Positions 23,393 to 34,736 are shown, numbered from the stretch's first letter. The stretch: 64,000 nucleotides of DNA from Liriodendron chinense (GCA_003013855.2 ML058392.1:2046001-2110000), one strand, 5' to 3'. Notes: generated by a model not told the origin, from the letters alone. Numbers and translations: made by a program.

Positions 23393-25133
23393 ATGACAGT
23401 TTCAGACAGTGATGTGACTATATCAGACATAACCATTACTGAGGGCAGGTCAGGGGCTGTCGAGTCTGCAGAGGTTCCAGCTTTTCCTTCTCCTTCGCCC
23501 GTTGATCTTCCGATCCTCGATGAGCTGTCATTGATTTCTGGGCCTTTTCTTCTGGAGGGGGTACCAGTGAGGACTTGTCAGCTACTTCCTCGTCCTTCTT
23601 GCTCGCCACGGCTGCTTGCTTGGCTTGATAGTTTATCAGCTTATGAGATTCGGGATTTGGAGTCTTATGGCTTCGGCAGTCTGATCCATATGGCTAGAGT
23701 TGACATTGATTGGAGGATGCTCGGAACTGCCTTGATTGACTAGGTCCCTTCGTTGAATTTATTCGCGTTCAACGATATGGAGATGGGACCTTCTTTAGAG
23801 GAGCTTGCACGCTTGACGGGCCTACCTTGGGATTATACTCAGTATTTCTCGCCGAAGACATCGCCGAAGATTGCCACACCGCAGAACTGGTTCGGGATCC
23901 CTTATCTTGTTCGGCCTGCAGCTGCCGGCCAGGATGCCGTAGTGTTCTCCTTGGACTTACTGTATGATCTTTTTTCGGGTCCTCGGAATGTGGCCGATTC
24001 AATCCATGCTCGGAACGCACTGATGTTCTGCTTGATAGCTGAGGTGCTGTTCTCGGGATGGCACAGGTCCCAGACTCCTTTGCTTTTTGAGGTGATGAGC
24101 CGAGCTATTCGAATGCAGGGGATCATTTCTCTTGTCCTGGCCGAGCTGTTTAGTGGGCTGACTGATTGTGCCCTGGGCCGCACTTGTGTCCTTCGCGGCT
24201 GCTATGCATTTCTTTAGGTATTTTTTTCTACACCTTTCCTTTCTTGCTTTTTAGGAATTGCTTTGCTCTAGCTGAACTTCTTTTCCTTCTTATGATCAGG
24301 TCCGGCTATGGGAGCGTCTTTCGTTGACTGTTCTTGTACCATTTCCTGACACCCGTCACCCAGACCTTATGCGACACATCATGAAATTTCTTCCTCATAC
24401 GGCTAGGATGAGTGAGCCCTTGTATTGCAGGATGTTCGCTGATCTTCGTGATTGGAATGTTCGTTGGGAGTCATCTTGGCTTTCACTTCCTCCAGTGCTT
24501 TGTGATGCGCACCGCCTTCCTCTGATGCTGGTAGGCTTTCGATCTTACTTTTCTTACCACCCTATCCGGTTCCTGCGGCAGTTTGGGTATGAGCAGGATG
24601 TTCCTCTTTTTGCTTTTACGGGTATCGGGCGTCGAGCACTTCCATCCAGAACCTCTGACTTTAGGACTCGGGTCGATGGATCTTGGGCGAGTTACTTGAC
24701 TGCCGATTTGCTTGGTTTTGAGCTGCAGGCTTTTCCGATGACGACCGCCCCATATCAGTGCTGGGTTGCTGAGCAGTCTCTGTATCGACGTATCCCTTGT
24801 TGGCACCAGACTGCTGATGAGGATGAGCAGCATATCCTTGAAGATGCCGGCTTTTCATCTGGTTCATATGAACCCTTTGAGGAGCGCCCGTTCATTGATC
24901 CTGGTTTTCTTTTGGCCACTCATGGCCATTTGCTGTCCGAGATTTCCACACTTCGGTATCATTGTGAGATGATGTTGAGGAGATTGGCTGCCGATCAGAG
25001 GTTGTCTGATGAGGAGGCCATGATCCGTACCCTTGAGCGAGATGAGGTGCATTACTTGATATGGCCGAGGAGGAGGGTAGGGATTGATTGTATTGGCCAC
25101 CTGCACATTTCTTTTTGCATGGTATATGATTGA
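23393..25133 (+). pseudogene. Antisense accessory gene of the Tat element, DUF7745-like
   Basis: It lies on the strand opposite gag-pol, between integrase and the 3' LTR. The frame is open from 23285 (in-frame TGA at 23282), with the first ATG at 23393. It reads through one TAG (23741-23743), meets a second TAG (24215-24217) at the splice donor, then continues from 24300 to TGA at 25131. Family landmarks as I remember them: DLESYGFGSL near the start; FNDMEMGPSLEELARLTGLP; LAELFSGLTDC; WERL; VRWESSWLSLP; and FRSYFSYHPIRFLRQFGYEQ. These follow the order in plant DUF7745 proteins (roughly RDLL, F-F-D-E--PT-EEY--L-G, LAE-FRSL, V-WRAPW, G-ISY-P-L-LRQFG). A short helical charged tail follows (RYHCEMMLRRLAADQRL). 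Biochemical role unknown. Extra ORFs, including antisense ones, are known in Tat elements. Confidence 0.78.
24218..24299 (+). other. 82-bp intron of the antisense gene
   Basis: GTATTTTTTT donor, pyrimidine-rich interior, TTATGATCAG acceptor. Joining is phase 0 and leads into VRLWERL. The exon's last codon is TAG, one transition from CAG; the CAG|GT form is the plant donor consensus, and the family has a residue there. So the stop probably arose after insertion. Confidence 0.7.
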
Positions 25134-25542
25134 TGATGATGCATTTTTTTGTATTTTTTTTTTAAGAGATGAGTGATATATGTAAAAGAAATATGATGCA
25201 TTTAATGAAAAAAGAGAAAATTGTTTGAAAATCTATTGTGCCATGAGTTGTCTTGTGAGTGTGTCCGGATTTTGTGTCGGGATATAGGAATCAGAACTGG
25301 GGCTCGGCCAATGTTTTGACCGATATCTCGAGATTTAACTTGTGTGCTCCTTTGGTTCCCTAAAGTTGTAGGTAATGGGAACTGTTGCTTCCTGAGATTG
25401 TCAGAGTTTGTAGAGTTCTTTGTTCCTGACTGCACTTCTTCTTATTCTTGAACTGTAACTGCTTGAACCGATCTGGACCGTCTGATTTCCTGGTACCTGC
25501 ACTTTTATTTTTTCTTTTTCCATTTGAGTCATTTTTGCCTGC

Positions 25543-25750
25543 AGCGCTCTTTCGAGTTTTCACCACAGCAGGCCTTTTCCGGTCATTTTTGCCCGTGGCG
25601 CCCTTTTGGGTTTTCACCACGTCCCGGGTGTTTGATCTTGCTTGCCCCTTGGCAACTATGCTGTTTTTACCCTCGGCGCCCTTTCGGGTTTTCACCAAGT
25701 CCGCTGTATGCCCACTGTTTTTACTCGGAGCGCCCTTTCGGGTTTTCACT
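25543..25750 (-). repeat. Four-copy repeat encoding VKTRKGA-like peptides
   Basis: The motif 'gcgccctttcgggttttcac' recurs at 25543, 25598, 25676 and 25730 (spacing 55, 78, 54). On minus it is open through 25360-25872 and reads VKTRKGAxxKN four times in a Lys/Arg-rich frame. GAAAACCCGAAAGGGCGCC repeats downstream of integrase are common in plant Tat elements. Whether it is translated is unknown; the frame is separated from integrase by stops. Confidence 0.7.
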
Positions 25751-26184
25751 CCGCCCGCTTTGTTTAGGCACACATTCTCTTTTTCTCTTTTTTCTTTTTT
25801 TCTGAATCTTTGGATAACTGCGGCGGCTAGAGGTCGGAAATCCGTCGTTGCCAGCCAATGACAGTTTTTCAACCCTTATCCTAAGTTACGATGATAGAGC
25901 TGTTGGTCCTAGCTAAAGACCCTTCTGAGATGAATGAATGGATGACTGTGTTTCTTCTTGGGTTGATTTTTTCTTGGGTGCCTTGCTTTGGCTTCCCTTT
26001 TTCTTTTTCTTTTTTTTTGTGGTATTCTTTTTTTTCTTTTCTTTTTTGTATATTTTTTTCTTTTTCTTTTGAATCCCCTTATTTAAAACACTTGTTGGTG
26101 GACGGAAACGATTTCTCAGAGGTTTTAGCTTCGACCTCTTGACTTCAGCTCTATTAAGGTAACTCTTGATAAGGTCAAAATGAC

Positions 26185-27165
26185 TTACCCGTGAAAGATC
26201 TTCACTTTGTCGGCGTTGATTGGCTCAGGAAGATCCACCCCTCTCATGCTGGTGAGTCTGAGGGCGCCTCCGGGAAGTACTTCTCTGATGATCAGTGGCC
26301 CGTCCCACGAGGGTTTGAACTTTCCTCTGGGATCCGGAAGGTGCGACGGTAGAATCTTCTTCATGACCATGTCGCCTACCTTGAAACTTCTTTTTCGGAC
26401 TCTCTTGTTATAAGCCCAAGCAATCCTTTTCTGATAACACCGAGAACGACTTAGCGCACGCATGCGCTTTTCATCTGCTAGCTGCAACTGATCGAATCTG
26501 GCCTGTTGCCATTCTCCTTCTTCAATTCCGCTTTCTAGTAATACTCGTAGTGATGGTATTTCCACCTCGACTGGTAGAACTGCTTCCATTCCATAAGTAA
26601 GCTCAAAAGGAGTAACGCCCGTAGCAGACCGTACAGACGTTCGATAGGCCCAAAGTGCATATGGGAGCATATCTGACCAATCTCGATAGGTCACGACCAT
26701 CTTCTCAAGTATCCTAACAATTATTTTGTTTGCGGCTTCTACCCCACCATTCATCTGGGGACGGTAGGGGCTTGATCGATGACGTTAAATCTTGAACTTG
26801 CTGAGAAAGTCATCCATCTTCTTGTTGACAAACGGGGTCCCATTATTTGTGATGATAGCATTGGGGATTTCATACCGGCATATGATGTTGTTCTTCATGA
26901 ATTTGATCACCTGAGATGCTGCAATCGTGGTGTAGGAGGCTGCCTCTACCCACTTGGTGAAGTAGTCGACCGCCACAAGTATGTACTCATGACCATTTGA
27001 TGCTTTGGGACTGATCTTGCCGATGATGTCGAGTCCCCACATGGAGAAGGGCCAGGGGGTGGTCAGGTTGTACAACTCTGATGAGGGGGCATGAATTTGA
27101 TTCGCATGCTCCTAGCATTTGAAGCATTTTCTGACGTGCTGGCAGCAGTCTGTCTCCATGGTGAG
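26185..27165 (-). pseudogene. Tat integrase
   Basis: Three open pieces in one frame. The HHCC finger region (27076-27165 plus the end of the previous piece) keeps H-x-M-NGHMMAKKI and C-x2-C-like QHVRKCFKC. The catalytic core runs about 26785-27075 with WGLDIIG (first Asp) and VDYFTKWVEA. The second Asp is Asn: the codon at 26845-26847 gives ITNNGTPF where the family has D-NG. The Glu is kept in MNGGVEAANK (26185-26754). The C-terminal part has YGMEAVLPVEVEIPS, KVGDMVMKKI and the GPLIIREVLPGGALRL fold. It would insert element cDNA in the nucleus. Stops lie at 27166 (TAG), 27112 (TAG) and 26785 (TAA). With the active-site change and three stops it cannot be functional. Confidence 0.92.
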
Positions 27166-28422
27166 CTAATAGTAGCCGAGTCGTAAAATCTTCTTTGCCA
27201 TCATGTGCCCGTTCATGTGTGGGCCACAAATTCCTTCATGTATTTCTTTCATGATCTTTGCAGCTTCTGTTTCATCGACGCATCGAAGGAGGATATGATT
27301 ATAGGATCGCTTATAAAGAATTTCGCCACTAATGGTGAACTGGCCGGCCAAACGCTGGATGGTTCGGTGATCTGTTGCTGTTGCTGACTCTGGATACTCC
27401 TGGGTTTCGAGATATTGCTTGATGTCGGCATACCAGGGTTTGTCAGGGACAGCTTCGGCTTCTTCTATTTGCAGGCAAAAAGTAGGTTCTTCTTGAATTT
27501 CGACTGTAAGCTCCCATTCTGAAGCTCCTTTCGGGATCTCGAGCATTGACTCGAGTGTGGCGAGAGCATCGGCAAACTGGTTTTTGGCTCTGGGCATGTA
27601 TGAGAATGTGATTTCTTTGAATTCTTCGATCAGATTTTCAAGATACACATGATATGGTATCAACTTCTCATCCTTGGTCTTCCATTCGCCATTGGTCTGA
27701 TTGATGATAAGCTGTGAGTCTCCAAATACTCTTAGCTTCTTGATGCCCAAGATTATGGCTTCCCTTAAGCCAGCGATGCATGCTTCGTACTCTGCCATGT
27801 TGTTGGTGCATTCAAATGCTATGCGCCTTGAGATAGGAATATGGACATCATCTGGAGAGTAGAGGATCGCTCCAATACCACTCCCTTTAGAATTTGCTGC
27901 GCCATCGAAAAATAATGTCCACTCATCTTTCTTCTTCTTTTCTTCCCCTTCGATAAGCAAGAGATCTTCATCAGGGAAGAATGTCTTGAGTGGTTGATAA
28001 TCCAGGAGAGAGTGGGCGGCAAGATGATCGGCGAGGGCCTGCCCCTTGATTGCCTTCTGAGTGACATAGGTGATGTCGAACTCAAACAGGAGTAGCTGCC
28101 ATTTAGCTATCCTTCCAGTGAGTGCCGGTTTCTTGAACAAGTACTTGAGCGGATCCATGTGAGTGAGTAGGAGAATAGGGAATGCAATCATGTATTGACG
28201 GAGTCGCTGAGTTGCCCAGACTAGGGCGAGGCAGGTCTTCTCGATCGGGGAATACTTGGTCTCGTAGTCGGTGAACTTTCGACTCAAATAATATATTGCT
28301 TGTTCCTTCTTCCCGGTCTCGTCGTGCTGGCCGAGGACACAGCCAATGGCTTCTGCTGCTACCGAGATGTATAACAATAGTGGTCGTCCGGGAGTGGGTG
28401 GCACTAGAACTGGAGGATTCAT
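27166..28422 (-). pseudogene. Tat RNase H region: vestigial RT-linked domain plus acquired RNase H
   Basis: An uninterrupted 418-codon stretch. The first part (residues about 10-135) is the RT-linked RNase H fold, weak at its active site (LLLYISVAAEAIGCVLGQHD, FTDYETKYSPIEKTCLALVW, KPALTGRIAKWQLLL). The second part (about 165-300) is a full RNase H1-type domain with all four acidic positions visible: FFDGAANSKGSG, NNMAEYEA, GDSQLI and NQFADALA. A second RNase H between RT and integrase is the accepted hallmark of Tat elements. It would remove RNA from RNA-DNA hybrids during reverse transcription. It ends in TAG (27166-27168) where the family has Trp. The join to RT (28423-28527) is open in the same frame. 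Confidence 0.93.
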
Positions 28423-28527
28423 GAGATATTTCTTGATGCAGTCGAAGGCGACTTGGCAATCATCATTCCATTCTTTTGGAACGTTCTTCCGAAGGAGCTT
28501 GAAAATAGGCTCACAAATAGGTGTGAG

Positions 28528-29894
28528 CTATGCGATGAAGCTACTGATGTATTGAATTCTGCCGAGGAAGCCACGAATTTCTTTCTCTGTTTTAGGAGGG
28601 GGCATCTCGATGATTGCTCTAGTTTTGGTCTCGTCGACCCTGATGTCATCCTCGCTCACCATAAAGCCGAGGAGCTTACCTCCCATTGCACCGAAGACAC
28701 ATTTCTGAGGGTTGAGGCAGAGCTTGTACTTTTCTAATCTGTTGAATAACTTCTTCAGATCTTCAAAGTGTCCTTCAATTGTGCGAGATTTGATGATCAT
28801 ATCGTCTACATATACTTCAAGCTCTTTGTTCATCATGTCATGGAATAGTGCTGTCATTGCTCGCTGATATGTTGCTCCTGCGTTCTTCAGACCGAACGGC
28901 ATTACCCTATAACAGAAGGTTCCCAGGGAGTGATAAACGATGTCTTCTCACGATCTTCGATTGCCATCTTGATTTGATTGTAGCCTGAGAACCCGTCCAT
29001 GAATGAGAAGATCTTATATCCAGCAGTGTTGTCGACCAGAGTGTCGATATGTGGCAAAGGGAAGTCATCTTTTGGACTGGCTTTGTTGAGATCTCGGAAG
29101 TCGATGCACATTCGAACCTTGCCATCCTTCTTTGGTACTGGTACGATGTTGGCGAGACATTCAGGGTAGTTGGAGACTACCAAGAATCCCGCATTGTACT
29201 GTTTGATGACTTCATCTCGGACTTTCAGAGCCCATTCTGGCTTCATTCTTTGAAGTTTCTGTTTCACTGGCTTCATATCTGCCTTGGTTGGCAGATGGTG
29301 TACAACGAGCTCTTCATCGAGCCCTGGCATGTCTTCATATGAGAACGCGAAGTTGGACAATCTTGGAGCTAGGAACTCTATCATTTTCTGTTTCATCTCA
29401 GGTGGCAACGATTTTTCGATGCGTACTTCCTTAGGGATCTCAGGTGTTCCCAAGTTTACTATCTCGAAATCATCGGCTACAACATTGGCTTTGGATTCGA
29501 ACTTCTTGAGGAGATCCTCTAGTTCGGGAGTCGGGTCATCATCTTCCTCATCTCGAGCTTCGTCCAGACCCATGAGCTCGAAGTCTAATTCGATGTCAAA
29601 ATCATATGATTCGACTTCAAACTCATGTGACTCTTTAGACGAACTTGGCACACTATTGAATGCAGGAAAAGAAATGTTTTTTGGTTTTTGAGATTTTTCT
29701 GAAATGGAAATGCTAGATGTTTTTGGCTTTTGAAATTTTTTTATTTTTTTGGATTTTTGAAATTCGCAGGACTTTGAACAAGCGGGCATTGCAAACCATG
29801 ATTGATCCCAGCTTGTTCTAAAGTTTCGATCGCTGCTTAAACATGCATTTTTTTTGGAAGCCAGAGCCCTCAGATGGCTCTTTGGCTGATTCAA
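28528..29894 (-). pseudogene. Tat reverse transcriptase
   Basis: The upstream piece (28902-29894) holds an acidic linker, then PVPKKDGKVRMCIDFRDLN and FMDGFSGYNQIKMA (first catalytic Asp). The downstream piece (28528-28902) holds MPFGLKNAGATYQRAM, the YVDDM active site and LGFMVSEDDIRVD. The two are joined by a one-base loss in a G run at about 28920-28924, which changes the frame from the gag-pro frame to the RNase H-integrase frame. A TAG at 28528-28530 stands where the family has Gln. The catalytic residues themselves are intact. It would copy element RNA in cytoplasmic particles. Confidence 0.94.
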
Positions 29895-30062
29895 AAGTTA
29901 GGGGAACGGATGACCATTCAGGACCCCACATTCCTCCCCTAAAGAGGTGGGGGTTAATGATTCGAGCGAAGAATCACAATCTAGCTCAATGACCATGATT
30001 TCTTACTGGTCGGGTTCGAGATCTGAGTCATACTCAGTCCATCCTGGGTCACTTACCTCACA

Positions 30063-30689
30063 TTACAGTTCGTCTGGTTCTACGGCTAGACATGAGTTTG
30101 GAACCTGGACATCAGACCAATCCAGGGCTGGCCATTTCCCTTTCTTGGTCCAATGGATGGGCGGCTTCTGCCCCTGGCTGGTGATTGATGATGTTGATTC
30201 TGCAGAGATGGGCAAGTCGTGCCCCTTGCTGATTGATGCTGAGATGGGCAAGTTGTGCCCCTGGCTGACTGGAATTGAAGCAGGCAGGTTGTGCCCCTGG
30301 TTGGGAGCAGGTGCCAGAGTAATCTGGTCCTGAAGCTGCTGTATTTGACTTCCTTCTTCATCATTTCCTTCTTCTTCTGGAGGCTTAGACGGTTCGAGAA
30401 TCTGATCCCATCGAATGGGGAGCCACGTGGCCCAAACTAGGCTCATCGGGAGGCCTTTGTGTAGTGCAGTCGGTTGATTCCCTCCTGGATCTTTGCAAGG
30501 TTCTCCTGGCTTGACAAATTGGATAGGTGAGCACCGAACTTTCTTCCTTCCTTTGTCCATGAAGATTGCCCTGTATCCGAGTCCCCATTTGCGTTGGTTA
30601 TATACCAGCGGTATCTTTCTGGACTTGAAGTGATTCTTCATGCGGTATTTGAGGCTCAGACGTTCTGCCGGTGAAAAGACACGGTCCAC
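30063..30689 (-). pseudogene. Tat protease-RT linker
   Basis: In frame with the protease. It contains KWGLGYRAIFMDKGRKK, like the Gly-rich linker of other Tat polyproteins, and three copies of a 15-16-residue repeat around QGHNLP (30200-30330). A TAA at 30063 is followed by a GTAAGT on minus (30051-30056) and two further TAA before RT. Function unknown. Confidence 0.7.
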
Positions 30690-30698
30690 CCGTATCGG

Positions 30699-31298
30699 TT
30701 ATGGATTGGCGATAGAGTTCACAGTCTCGAATTCGAAACTGTGAAACGGGATGTCTTTTTCAGAGTGCTGGATATCGATGACCGGGATGTCTGGTTCAGT
30801 GGCAGCAGCATTGGAAGGAATGATGAGCTCCTTCTCTGCATGGATGGAGATTACTTGATTTCCACAGATGTATTTCACTCGTTGATGCAGGGTTGATGGC
30901 ACAGCTCCAACCTTGTGCAGCCAAGGTCGTCCGAGCAAAATGTTAAAAGAGGCTGATATATCCAGAATTTGGAATATGATGGTGGAGATTTCCGGACCTA
31001 TCTGTACCTCTATGTCGACCTCCCCTTCCGCTGATCGGCGGGTGTTGTCGAATGCTCTGACGCATATGGTGCTGGGTCGGAATGAAGAAGGACTGATTCC
31101 CAGACGTTCCGCAGTCTTGAGTGGGCAGACGTTTAAGCTCGAGCCATTATCGATAAGGACCAGTGGGACACAGAGGTCTTTGTATCGTAATGCTATGTTG
31201 AGGGATCGCCCATGATCACGTCCTTTCGGTGGCAACTCATTATCTGTGAAGGTGATGGCGCGTGGAGCCAGGAGCTATCCAATCATCAATGCTATCAT
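30699..31298 (-). pseudogene. Tat aspartic protease
   Basis: An aspartic protease domain with the active-site motif VLIDNGSSLNVCPL (DNGS form, usual in plant Tat elements) and the second conserved block FNILLGRPWLH. It would cut the polyprotein. Upstream is PRAITFTDNELPPKGRDH, the usual entry into this domain. TAG codons at 31275-31277 and 31299-31301 cut it off from gag. It is in the same frame as gag's second half and RT's first half. Confidence 0.9.
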
Positions 31299-34200
31299 CT
31301 ATGGTGCCGTATCGGAGGAGACGTGAGCATCGCTCAAGGTTTTGGCAAACATTTCTCGGTGTATGCGAGATGTGCAGAGTAGCTCCCATACTGAGATTTG
31401 AGCAGGGATTGACTTAAGCTGAGTCGCCACATCGTATGCGGCTTCATTTTTGTTGCCGAGGCCTGAAAGAGCGCCCTTGGGATTATCTCTTCGGATGCAA
31501 CGCCCATTGGGATTCATATTCCCTACTTCCGCACATTCTGGATAGTGCAATGGGACCTCTTTATAATTTTCCTCACCTTTGCCTTCTAGGACCACCGGTT
31601 CTTGTAACGGTGCTGGTGTGGGTACCAGGTCTTCCTCGTACAGAGCTTTTGCCTTAAGAACTACATTGTTGCCTGTACTGAAGGGGTAATATCGAGGCTT
31701 GTCTTCATAGATCACATAAGGTTGCGGTCCTGGCTTGACCGTTCCTAGAGCAGGAGGCTCCCATGGAATGAATACTGGTCCTCTTGATATGGCAGGGGGT
31801 TTCTCTGTTCGTCCCAGCTGCCGTAGTGTGATTGACACTCCTCTGGAATTTACCCCTTGCAATATGACTGGCTCAACTGGAGGAGCTCCTTCCAATACAA
31901 TGGGCTCTTGCTGCTGATGAGTATGGTTTCTCCATGGCAAATTGTATTGTTCCTGTGCTAAAATTGCCCCTTGCAAGATGGCAGGTTCGTATGTGGGCTC
32001 GATGTATGATTGTGCTCCTTCCAGGATGACTAGTTCCCAACATGAAGGGCCATAAGATGCCCCTTGAACAACTGACACATCATATGGAAGTGTTCCTTCG
32101 AGTACGGCAACCTCGGAGACTGAAGGAAGAAAGGGACTTGCACCTTGCAAGATCGAAGGAGGATTTGTCACCCCATAAGTGTAGGCATGAATGGATTGGA
32201 TGGGGGAGAAGAAGCGATCGAGGCGTTCTCCTTCTTCTATGCTGTTGACGGTGGGGCCTCGAGACGAACTGGGGTCCGTCTGATGTTGAGGCAGAGGATT
32301 CTGAAGAATGTTGGTGGGAGCTACTGCAGGAGTTCCAGGGACCGAAATGACGATCTTTCGGTCGTCGATCAGATCTTATATGGCATTCTTCAAAGTAAAG
32401 CATCGATCAGTGGTGTGGCCACGCCCTTAATGGTAGGCACAGTACTCATTTTCTCGGTAGTTTGGAGGCAGAGGATGAGGAGGAGGCCTAGGTGTCATCA
32501 GAGTGAGTAACTGCTTTTGTACCAGCATAGTCATGACTTGACTAAGTGGCTAGGTGAGTGGAGGGAACTTCCTGAGTTCCCTATAATTTTGCCTATTCTG
32601 GTATAAGTATTGACCGTTTCCTCTGAACTGCTGCTGTTGCCGAGGTTGTTGTGGCTGTGGTTGCGGATTTGGTCGTGGTTGATACCTCTGAGGTTGGTGC
32701 TGAACCTGATTCTACTGATGCTGTTGATGTCCCTGTGGGGGAGCGTATTGATTACCCTGAGCAGTGGTGCTGATGTTGTTTACCTCTGTCGGGCGAGGAG
32801 GAGAACCGCTGCTGTTTCCGTTCCCATATCCGATGGGTCTTCCCTCCACTTTGTTCCTTTTGACTGGAGTGGCTTGATGAGGCCATGGAGAGATTGTCCC
32901 GGCACGGATTCCTGCTTCGACTTGCTCTCCAGCACGGATCAACTGTGAGAAATTCGCGTATGGATGCGAGATGAGATATCCAGATATGCCCGGATATGTT
33001 GAATGAACAATCATGGAGATTTGTTCTTCGTCGTCGATAGGTGTTCTCATTCGGGCTGCCATAGCTCGCCAACGTCCCACGTAGGCAGATAGTGTTTCAT
33101 CACTCCTTTGCCTGAGAGCTGCAAGGTCGGCTCTTCTGGGTGCCATGTTGAGGTTGTATGCGAATCTATCGACGAAAGCCTGGGAAAGCTGTTCCCACGT
33201 CCTGATGCGGTGGCAGTCCAATGAGGTGTACCAATCTAGGGCATCGCCCTTCAGAGATTTTTGGAACAAACGAATGAGGGCCCTTCATTTCCTGAGATTG
33301 CACTCAGCTCTCCATAGAAGGCCTTGAGATGTGCTGTGGGACAACTGCTGCCATCGTATCTTTTGAATTTTGGTACCTCAAAGTTTTGAGGTACTTGAGC
33401 ATCTGGGAAAGGACACAAGTCTCTGAACTTGGTCGAAGGTAGATCGATTCCTTGTTGTCGCTGAAGCTGATTTTGCAAGATCTGGAACTGCTCCCGCAAC
33501 TCGTCCAGTCCTGAGTGATCCGTTCGAGCGACTGGTGCCTCTTGGAGTAAGGCACGTTCTTCTTCGGCATAATGGTCGATGTCTTCGACCCTATGGGTTT
33601 GCTGAAAAGCAATTGCGGGTTGCTGAAGTTGATTTGATGATTGAACTGGATTCTGATGAACTTGTGCTTGAAAGGATTGTAACTGAACTGGAGACTGTAC
33701 TGAAGGTTGAACTGGAACTTGCTGGAAATTAACTGGAGATTGCTGAATTGAAGATTGCTGGAAATTAACTGGAGTTTGCTGAATTGAAGATTGCTGGAAA
33801 TTAACTGGAATCCCATCGGCAGGGATGTGCTGGAATTGAAAAGTGCACCTGTTTGTAGGAGGCTGAGATGCTGGGAAGTGACCCCCTTATTGGGTATTCG
33901 CCACTGTCCGCTGATTGATGTGGGCTTGACACTGACCCCCATTGTGGGCATTCGCCAGTGCTGTCCCTGTTGCTGGAAATTGAATTGAAATCCCATCGGC
34001 GAGGATGTGTTGAAATTGAAAAGGAGTCCCATCGGAGGGGACATGTTGAGATCTATTGAGACTGTTGTTTACAAAATTAACTGGAAGCTGACTGGAAGTT
34101 CTTGCGACGGGAGTGCTCTGAAACGGCCTTGTCGTCGCGGGAAGGTATTGAGGAGGATGCCCCATAGCGAAGGGCTAAGATGGCTGCTGTCGGTAGTCCT

Positions 34201-34471
34201 GGGCAGACTCTGATGGTTGTGCTTGATTTGAACTGGAGGCCGGAAGGACCCGGCATGGCTGCTGAGATTGCTGAATTGGGCCAAACTGATTGTTGGCTGC
34301 TGCGGTGGTTTGTGCTTGCATAAATTGTAAGAGCATTTCTTGCATTGCTCTCATTCCTTATGCCAATTCTTGCATGATTGGCGTATTCTCAATTGGCTGT
34401 TGCGTTGGAGGTTGTGCTTCGGTCATCTCAAGAGCAGGGAAGAGATGAGTTTCTTCTTTGTGGTCGGACAT
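31299..34471 (-). pseudogene. Tat gag and gag-protease linker
   Basis: The ATG at 34469-34471 (MSDHKEE...) is the first in the frame after the 5' LTR. A Gln-rich N-terminal third (VNFQQ, SIQQ repeats, 33600-34350) leads to the capsid-like gag domain: VPKFKRYDGSS, FQKSLKGDALDWYTSLD, AFVDRFAYNLNMAP, SAYVGRWRAMAARM. A Tat-type finger C-x2-H-x4-H-x4-C (CAYH-GRGHTTDRC) lies at about 32400-32440. Beyond it is a linker with eight short (I/V)(L/V)(Q/E)GA-like motifs (31299-32171). Damage: TAA at 34358, 33887, 32427 and 32376; TAG at 34175, 32712 and 32550; and a frameshift near 33270-33285. It would form the particle shell and bind RNA. Confidence 0.9.
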
Positions 34472-34715
34472 GGCTTGCCGAGCCCGAGTGCGGATTATGC
34501 TGCGTAAGGGAAGCTGTTTCCGAACACGTTGAGCCCGAGAAGGCGCAATGGTGAGGACTATACTTTACTCTTTTTGGGTTTTGGGTTTTGGTATTTTCTT
34601 TTTTTTTTTTTTGGGTAAAATACTATGCAGATGAGATTGTATGAGGACTAATGACTTTTAAGTACGGGAAGGATTCTGTTTTTCAAATCGGATCACCACT
34701 AGTGGGACTAGTTCA

Positions 34716-34733
34716 TCCCCAGTGGAGTCGTCA
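34716..34733 (-). other. Tat primer-binding site
   Basis: Three bases inside the 5' LTR the plus strand reads CCCCAGTGGAGTCGTCA, which looks like a tRNA 3' end with one C-to-T change from ...GTCGCCA. Plant Tat elements carry TGGCGACTCCACTGGGGA here. I assign tRNA-Arg tentatively from memory of Ogre. Confidence 0.6.
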
Positions 34734-34736
34734 TTC

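Noticed and set aside
29653..30056. 400-bp intron with acceptor at 29653-29654
   Set aside because: Joining gives the wrong phase and an immediate stop.
33304..34044. 246-codon minus-strand ORF over the gag N-terminus
   Set aside because: Shadow frame of the Gln-rich gag region. The real frame carries VNFQQ repeats and leads into the capsid domain.
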